This document shows positions 56,452-64,000 of a stretch of DNA of 64,000 bases, in pieces. A model generated the notes under the pieces. The model had not been told where the DNA came from. It ran no database searches and saw nothing but the letters and a program-made list of their open reading frames with translations. The translations under genes and the position numbers were made by a program. The stretch's first letter is position 1; each line of letters starts with the position of its first letter. The DNA is from Diphasiastrum complanatum (Eukaryota > Streptophyta > Lycopodiopsida > Lycopodiales > Lycopodiaceae), in NCBI GenBank assembly GCA_029204225.1, contig CM055109.1:37112991-37176990 (forward strand). The letters run 5' to 3'.

Positions 56452-56839
56452 TTTACTACTTGCTTTGCTATGTTATCATACTTAGTTTGCTAGTTACTAG
56501 CCATTGGTGAGTGGCCATTTTGCAATAGAATGTAACCAGTTAACTTGATTTTCATTTTGAACCAAACAAATTCTAAGGATGTTGACAAATCGTTAGTTAT
56601 TATGTACTTGCATTACATCAACTTGTTACTTCTCTAGATGGTAGTCTAAGAAAACAGATATGGTTTGATCTTTAGTTATGGATGGTTTTTATGCACTTGT
56701 TGATGATGGTGCACTCTTGTTATTCCTTCATATATCCAATTAAATCATTGTAATTTGTACATACTATTGTCTAGTGTCTGCAAAATTATAGCATGCAACT
56801 TGCACTAATGTCTAATAATGTAAAAGAAGAAAATTCATT
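56452..56839. other. Spacer between hAT relic and gypsy pol
   Basis: AT-rich; probably the hAT 3' end. No gene. Confidence 0.4.
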
Positions 56840-59383
56840 GGAAGGCGAAACCTTTAGGAGACTTAGACAAGAGTTTAGTGATGTTTTCCCATAATAGCTT
56901 CCTGAGGATCTTCACCCCTCTAGGGGAGTCGACCATGGTATTAAAATCCTTCCTGGTAGCTCACCTGTATCCTTGTTTCCTTATAGGATGAGTACTACCG
57001 AAGAGGATGAAGTTTATAGGCAAATGCAAAATTATCTTAAAATGGGCCACATAAGGCCTAGTAAGTCCCCTTGGGGACGGCAATTCTTTTAGATGATAAA
57101 AAAAGACGGAGAAACTCGTCTATGTGTAGACTATAAGAAGTTAAATAAATTAACTATAAAAAACCGTTCTCCCCTGCCTTGAATGGATGAGCTAGTTGAT
57201 CGATTATATGGTGCAAGGTACTTTAACAAAATCAATCTAAAATCAAGGTATCATCCGATTCGAATTAAAAACGAGGATGTTGAAAAAATTAAATTTAGAA
57301 CTAGGTCTGGCCACTATGAGGGAAAGTTCGTCATTGTTTACTTACATGATATTCTCATCTATAGTCGGACATTGGAGGAGCATGAGGAGCATCTCAGGAC
57401 TGTCTTAGAGCTACTTAGACAAGAGAAGCTCTTTGCCAAAGAATCCAAATGTGTATTCTTTCAGAAAAGGCTTGATGACCATGGGTTGGAAATTGACCCT
57501 AATAAAGTCTGAAAGGTTCATGAATGGCCTATACCCCTAACTTTTTTGTGTTTAATTAAGTCCTTGGGCTTTACATGGTTTTTTCATAGGTTCATCATGG
57601 GTTATGCGATAATTGCATTACCCTTGATGAATGTCCTCCAAGGAGGAAAAAGAACTAGCGGACATAGTAAGTTTAGACCTCCAGTTACTTGGACTGAAGA
57701 AAAGAATCAGAGTTTTGAAAACCTCAAAAATTGTGTGTCTACAATGCCTATTCTACACATAGTCGATCCTAACAAGCCGTATTTGCTTGAAACGGACGCT
57801 AGTGACATCCTATATCAAGATGGTAGACCGGTCGCTTTTGAAAGCAAAAAGTTGGATCCTACTCAAAGGCGATATTCCACCTATGATAAGGAACTTTTTG
57901 CAGTTATTCATGCTTTAAAATTTTGGAGACATTACTTGTATGGATCCAAATTTACCAATGACTGACCATCAAGCATTTTCGTATATTAGTGATGCGGTTA
58001 ACCTTAGGGGTCGTAAAGCCAGATGGTCAGAAATGCTCCAAGAATAAATGACATTAAGTACTGGAAAAGTACATTTAATAATGTCACGGATGCCTTAAGC
58101 CGGATTGGAGAGGCTAATCAATTAAGCTTTTCTGAGATCCAATCTGAGTTATATACGTCCTTAAGAGATTTGTGTAAGACCAATAGGTACTTCGGTCATA
58201 TTTGGCTAGACGTCCTAGCAAGTACTTCTAGATCTAGTGGTGAGCTCGGAATGCAAGATTCCAAGATTTCTCCTCCGACAAGATGTTAAGGGACTATTCC
58301 ATAAGGAATGGGTTAGTTTTTGGAAATGGGAAAGAGAGTGTGCCAAAAATGATGATATTAGGCCTAGGAAGCCAAATGAAGGTATTTGGGTTATAATTGA
58401 CAGAATAACCAAAATGGCGCAATTCATTCCAACCAGGTAGTCTGTCAAAGCTTCTGAACTTGCTCAACTTTTTGTCGAAAAGTCATTCAGGTTGTTGGCT
58501 TGCCGAATGATATTGTTAGTGATCAGGATTCTAAGTTCACTAACAAATTCTAGCAGTCGGTCTTTGAGAAATTAGAGACCACCTTGAGTCTAGGGTCTAC
58601 AGATCATCCTGAATCGAATGGTCAAACTGAAAGGACGAACCAGTTTATGGATGATATGCTTTGTGAATATGTTTCCATATTCCAATAGACAGTCGAATTG
58701 GAAAAGTACCTTCCAACAATTGAGCTTGCGTATAACAGCGCAAAAAGCACTCAGCGACGGGTTTTATTCCATTCTCTAATGTACGATTTTCAGCCTCATG
58801 CTCCGATCTCTATTGGCCTCAAAAGCCTTAAAGTTAAAGCGGCGGTAGATTTCCTACATGATATGCAAGAAATGCTACTATTGCTTGCGATAACGTAAAA
58901 ATAACTCAGAATAGAGCCCACTTTTACGCTCATCAAAAGTGACAACCTAGGGTCTTTGCGAAAGGAAATTGGGTGTATCTTAAAGATCCAAAGGACTCTT
59001 AAGGTACTAAAGACTGGAAAATGTCCTAAGTTATCACCTCGTTATGCTGGGCCTTTCTATATTTTGAAATGCCTATCAACTAGACCCGCCTCAAGGAATC
59101 AGTGTTCACCCGGTCTTCCACATCAATCGTTTAAAAGAACGACTTGGTGGAAAGGATAAATTGATTCTACAGGATAAGCTACCCGAAATCCTTTGTACCC
59201 TCTGAACCTCATGCCATTGTTGATGTTCGTCAATGTGGCCTGAGAAACCGGCAGGTGACTGAGTACTTGGTTCGTTGGAAAGGAAGGTCCGAAGACGAAA
59301 ACACTTGGGAAAAAGAACGAGACCTTAGACTGAGTTTCCTTAATTTCCCTCCTTAGAAGAGGAATCTTTTAAGGGGGAAGAAA
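56840..59383 (+). pseudogene. Chromodomain gypsy pol relic
   Basis: The RT start gives KDGETRLCVDYKKLNKLT. After RSGHYEG near 57325 it passes directly to KFVIVYLHDILIYS, so the FGLxNAP segment is missing and the catalytic YxDD reads YLHD. RNase H has LLETDAS, RRYSTYDKELFAVIHALKFW. Integrase has the second Asp region (DIVSDQDSKFTNKF) and HPESNGQTERTNQ. The chromodomain reads TEYLVRWKGRSEDENTWEKE. Many stops and frameshifts. A polypurine tract precedes the LTR at 59384. Confidence 0.88.
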
Positions 59384-59850
59384 TGTTAGGGACCCAACTC
59401 CTTGGGTCCCAAACCCCAACTTGAAACCGGACGTCAACCATACCGATTTACGTGACCAGTGACTTGTGGACCTGCATGGTTGCCACGTGTCGTGATCTAG
59501 CATGTGCGCTTGGCCTGGAGACTCCCGGAGACTCCTACCTTGGAGGTATACAAGGGAGGAGGTCTCATTAACCATTCATTCTATCTACCTAGGAGAACGT
59601 GGATGGTGAGCACTTGTGCACAGCCAAGATATGAGCTAGCTAGGGGTAGGATATGGCTGATGGCTCTAGCAATGATATGGGACATTGGTAGAGTTGGAGG
59701 TCAGATCTTGCTTGTTACAGGTCACAGGCTAAGGCACGGAGGGTGGATCTAGATTAGATCCTACGGCGGGGTGAATCGTGTGACATTCGGTTCCTTGTGG
59801 GTAACCGGCACCTGGCGGTTTGCAGTTTTAGAGGATGTAACAAGTAAATC
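59384..59850 (+). repeat. 3' LTR of chromodomain gypsy element
   Basis: Begins TGTTAGGGACCCAACTCC after TTTTAAGGGGGAAG. Same family as the LTR at 44400-44974. The right end is unclear where the copia-5 LTR starts. Confidence 0.7.
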
Positions 59851-59859
59851 CTACGTGTT

Positions 59860-60368
59860 TGATGTTTTCTCCACTTCCATAGCTAGTTTCTCTTGCTTTC
59901 ACGATCATGGTAGTGTAGGAAAGCAAGAGTCAAGTCACCAAGATCTAGTTATCAATCAATTTCCACAGAAAACAAGAGAGAAGAGGCTGGGCGCTCAACT
60001 CTAAGAGAGAGAGAAAAAAAACAGCAACAAGAGCAATGGAGAGCAATGCTTAGCCAAACTGTCCAAAATGGAATACACAATGAGCTTAGAATCTAAGTAC
60101 TCTACTTGGATGTGACCAAATGCCACCAAACCTTAAGGTTAACCACTTACTAAATGTAGGGCACCCCCAAAAGTCAAGATAGGGCCCCTAAACAAAATTA
60201 GACCCCTAAGGACCCACGAGTCAGTACATGACCAAAATTGGGTCCACCTGAACTTAAGACAAACTTAAGATGGCCGAAATAACTAAATACCCATGGTTAC
60301 ACAAATCTCGACCTTTTGGGTCAAAGTAACCTATGGATTAACTTTAGCATAGTCATTTATTTCTAACA
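59860..60368 (-). repeat. 3' LTR of copia-5, left edge approximate
   Basis: In plus orientation it ends TTTCTAACA at 60368, followed by a minus-strand polypurine tract (CAAGGAGGG). The left boundary near 59860 is a guess. Confidence 0.5.
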
Positions 60369-60405
60369 CCCTCCTTGAATGACAATGCAAAAACTGAAAT
60401 CTTCA

Positions 60406-62641
60406 CTATGTAACAAAACCAACACGTGGTATCAAATTTAAAGCTTTGCATAAAGCTTCAAATCTGACTCTAGGCAACGCCTTAGTGAAGAGGTCCGCAA
60501 TATTATCCTCCATAGGACAGTATTCAAGTAAAATGTCGCCATCATGAAGTCTCTCCCGAACAAAGTGATAATGGATCTCGATGTGCTTCGTCCTCGCATG
60601 AAAAACAGGATTCCGTACAATGACAATAGCACTTTGACTATCACTCAAGATAAGAGTGGCTGAGGGCTCGCCAAACTTCATGTCAACAAGTAGTCTTCTC
60701 AGCCATAAACACTCCATTGTGGCTGAAAATATCGCTCTATATTCTGCCTCACTAAAAGTAGCAACAGTGAGCTGCTTTTTACTTGACTACGAAATTGCAG
60801 AATTTCCATAGAAAAAACAATGTCCACTTGTAGAGCGTCTAGTGTCTTGCTCTCCACCCCAATCCGAGTCACTAAAACCAACCAAACATGCATCATCACA
60901 AGCAGGAAAAACCAGTCCATGACTTCTTGTTCCTTGAAGATATCGAAAGATCCTCTTCAACGCTTTCCAATGTGATGTCATCGGGGCATGCATGAATTGA
61001 CTCAGGAGTGAGACACTATAAGAAATGTCTGGTCTTGAATTACATAGGTGAATGAGACAGCCAATAGCTTGACAATATAAAGTAGTGTCAAATGATTCAC
61101 CATCACCTTGACTACTTAATTTCAGGCCTGTCTCCATAAGTGTAGCAACCGGCTTGCAATCTTCCATCTTGAACCCCTTCAAATCTGCCCAATGTAGCGT
61201 TCTTGAGAGATGAAAATTCCAACCCCTTCTTGTACAAATTCAAGACCAAGATAAAAATGCAATAGGCCTAAATCTGAGGTTTCAAAAACCATTATCCATT
61301 TAGAACCAATTGCCTTCTTCCCATGAGCAAAATCAACAAGAACCCAAATCTGGTTCTTCATAAGTGAGTCATACTCATCTTGCATCGCAACCTCCCAACA
61401 TCTTACTCCCTTGGCCTGCTCATAAAAATCAGGTTCTTCCACTATATCTCCATGAGATGTAAGAGCAAAATCTGAAAAATCAGCATAGTCCACTGATTTT
61501 GTAGAGGTACGTGTCTTTCCATCATAAAATGAACTTACTTTGCTGTCCCGCAAAGTCGACAACAGCCACCGTGGGACTGTTTTGGGCTGTCCAACAGCCA
61601 TGTCTCTTCTTACAATTTGCTGTCCAAGATCCTCCGACACCGCACTTGGCTGTCCAAGATCTTCCAAAACTGGTCCTTGTTGTCCAACAGTTCCTGCAGG
61701 CTGATTATGAGCAACAATGGGCGGTTCTTGATGAACATTAGGCTCTAAACTTGATGAGGTGTTGGGCAGTTCGAAACTGGTTGATTGCTGCCCCTTATCT
61801 CTAGCAATAGAAGATGGTACCAAACTTGGAAAAACTTCAACATTCACACTATGTGGGCTGTCCCCCTTCAAGATGTGAGTTGGGGCCACATCTAATGAAT
61901 TCTTTTCATCAAAATGCACATCACGACTAACAATAATCTTGTTAGTGCTCAAATGGAACAGCCTATAGCCTTTACTTTCACTACTATAGCCAACAAAAAT
62001 GCATTTAATTCCTTTATCCTCAAGCTTTGTACGAAGTTTATCCGGAACAAAAGCATAAGCCGTACAACCAAAAATGCAAAAGTGAGAGATTGTAGGCTTC
62101 TGTCCATACCAAACTTCACAAGGAGTTAATACTTTCAATGCTTTAGTAGGACAACGATTGCTTATGTATGCTGCCGTTATAACCGCTTCAGCCCAAAACT
62201 TGTGAGGTAGCCCCTTTGCTTTGAGCATGCAACGGGTCATCTCCATAAGTGTGCGATTCTTTCGCTTAACAACACCATTTTGTTGAGGCGTATAGGGAGT
62301 TGTCATTTGATGTAGAATTCCCTTTACTCGAAGAAATGCACCGAACGTATTCTTAATGTATTCCCCTCCTTGATCGATGCGTAGGGTCTTCAAAGAATGC
62401 CCAAATGGATTTTCCACCATTGCTAGAAAATCTTGAAACGTTGAAAAACTTCCGATTTAGCCTTCATAGGATAGATCCATGTAAAACGGATAAAGTCATC
62501 AATAAAAGTCACAAAATAGATACACTTTCCAATGGATTTGGTCCTCATTGGACCACAAACATTACTATGAACCAAATCAAATTTATCAAGAACCCTTATA
62601 GTTCCATCAATTGGAAAAGGTTTCCTTTGAAACTTTCGCAT
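60406..62641 (-). pseudogene. copia-5 integrase, deleted RT, RNase H
   Basis: Integrase: LVHSNVCGPM has Asn where the first catalytic Asp belongs. RIDQGGEY keeps the second. NGVVKRKNRT has Lys in place of the catalytic Glu. Thus two of three catalytic residues are lost. RT begins EYDSLMKNQIWVLVD, and at about 61287 the frame passes from IGSKWI to ETSDLGLLHFYLGLEF, an in-frame deletion of the palm including YVDD. RNase H follows (DISYSVSLLSQFMHAP; SDSDWGGEQDTRRSTSG; KHIEIHYHFVRERLHDGDI) with frame changes near 61180 and 60780. Confidence 0.88.
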
Positions 62642-64000
62642 ACATGCCCTTCCGCCTGCTCAATAGTAGGAATGTCTTCTACCATATTAAATGCCTTCAG
62701 CTTCTTCAAACTTGCAAAGTTGAGATGCCCAAACCTTGCGTGCCACAATTCAACCAACTCCAATGATTGTGATGTAGAAGCAACAAGACATGTAGAGGGA
62801 ATTCGTCGCTCATAGGTATCCATAATGAATAAGCCAGCATGCATTGTCCCGAAACAATAATCAAGAGTGATCTTTTAAGATCCCTGACAAGATACTTATC
62901 TTCTTTGAACTCAACAACCAGTCCTTGCTTCAACATAGTTGAAACCGAAAGAAGATTCTTCTTGATTCCCAGAACATAAAGCACATTTCTAATGTACTTT
63001 TCTTCACCATTAGGCAGAATGATGGCTACAAATCCAATTCCATGAATAGAATAAGATGCATCATCCGCACATTGTACCTTACTTCCATTTTGCACTTTCA
63101 CTAATTTAGTGAATGCTTCTTTGCGAGAAGTCATATGACGAGTAGCACCATTATCAATCACCCATTCAATGGGCTGAAAATCAGCAACTTGCAAAACAGA
63201 ACCGGAATTCCTCAGAGATGTAGAAGGACTAGTAAAAGCAATATTAGACACAAAAGCATAGTCTTGGTTGAAGAGATCACCACTAGCTTCAAGCTCTTGC
63301 TCCAAAGTAGCAAGTGAAGCACTAGTATCAATTCCTTTACTCTCCTCTTTCGCAAGCTTCTTCTTACAATCCTTGATGAAGTGTCCATACTTCTTACAAT
63401 AATGGCACTTCCCTTTCTTCTTTTGAGTGTTGACATCTTGACCTCCAATGGGCTTTTGCTCATCCTTGGAAGGAGGCTTCCCCTTTCCTTTTGACTTGCC
63501 TTTGGCCTTGCCTTTTGTGAAGAAAGTTTGATCTTGTTGAGTATCACCCGCAAAGGTTTGCCTCGTTTGCTCCTCTTGAAGAAGAAGCCCAACAAGTTCA
63601 TCAAAGGAGAGTTGTTGTTCCCTAAGAGAGATACTCAAAGATGAAACAAATGGAAGATAAGATGAAGGTAATGAGTTGAGAGTAATGGAAACAAATTGAG
63701 CATCCTCAATTATCTCATCAATATTGAGAAGCTCCTCACGAAGATCCTTGATCTTCGTGAAGTGATTGGTCACTTGATCCCCTTCTTGCATCTTCAACAA
63801 AGAAAGTTGATTTCTGAGATACACCACTCTTGCTGGATTTTTGACTCTATACATAGTATAAAGTGTATCCCACGCACTTTTAGATGTCTTACAAGACCTA
63901 ATATGAGGTAAGATAGATCTTTTCACAACAAGAGCAACCATAGAATGTGCTTGTGCATCCCTTCTATCCCACTTATTTTGTTCTTCCAAAGGTGTAGAAG
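62642..64000 (-). pseudogene. copia-5 gag and protease
   Basis: UBN2-type gag (SAWDTLYTMYRVKNPARVVY), a basic linker, the knuckle CHYCKKYGHFIKDC, and protease WVIDNGATRHM with the catalytic Asp kept. Pre-integrase ELWHARFGHLNF follows after a frameshift near 62840. The gag start is outside the window. Confidence 0.88.

Larger units (their letters stand above)
59860..64000 (-). mobile_element. Ty1/copia element copia-5, 5' end outside window
   Basis: Order from right to left: gag, protease, integrase, a shortened RT, RNase H, polypurine tract and 3' LTR. The 5' LTR and gag start lie beyond 64000. No target-site copy can be checked. Confidence 0.85.

Noticed and set aside
1-64000. tRNA, rRNA genes or CRISPR arrays
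   Set aside because: I looked for T-loop and direct-repeat/spacer patterns and saw none; the regular repeats present are microsatellites and minisatellites.

Overview
The window is nuclear DNA of a land plant with a large, retrotransposon-rich genome. Evidence: plant-type Ty1/copia and Ty3/gypsy elements primed by initiator tRNA-Met, a hAT transposon, an intronless plant-type ornithine decarboxylase (ODC), and an RAE1 mRNA-export-factor gene whose introns (up to 4.5 kb) are filled with transposon debris. A fern or gymnosperm would fit; the sequence does not settle it.

Layout. 1-4622: minus-strand copia element with its 5' LTR; the reverse transcriptase (RT) core is deleted. 4974-6990: gypsy gag relic holding a copia relic. 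8707-10209: intact ODC gene (minus) with an upstream-ORF-rich leader. 12086-12520: GC-palindrome cluster, poly-T tracts and a 30-bp minisatellite. 13017-17312: complete but RT-less copia element with 826-828 bp LTRs and a TGACT target-site duplication. 20320-23475: tail of unknown gene X, an inverted LTR fragment, an intact histone H3-like ORF, then a truncated copia element. 24542-30588: the most unusual part, a decayed three-gene cluster of gene X (plus), a multi-exon gene beginning with the same H3 fold (minus) and gene Y (plus). The H3-like gene and gene Y diverge from a shared intergenic region that holds nine CACGTG G-boxes between two TATA boxes. Both leaders lack ATG, and both contain copies of a family-specific short motif.

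31037-34924: gypsy integrase tail with an antisense ORF, and decayed ORFs. 35535-39176: copia relic fused to a gypsy relic (39177-40130). 40912-41187: opposed CT and AG microsatellites. 42941-51961: the last five coding exons of RAE1 (minus); upstream exons were not found and probably lie beyond the window. Its introns hold a gypsy LTR, a possible LINE endonuclease fragment and a 1.8-kb internally deleted gypsy element with a CCCTC target-site duplication. 54281-59850: gypsy gag relic, hAT transposase relic and chromodomain gypsy relic with its 3' LTR. 59860-64000: minus-strand copia element with mutated integrase and deleted RT.

Only ODC, the RAE1 exons and the short H3-like ORF at 21159-21602 look open and undamaged. 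The rest is mostly decayed mobile DNA. The H3-like, X and Y cluster matches no family I can name and is the best candidate for something undescribed.
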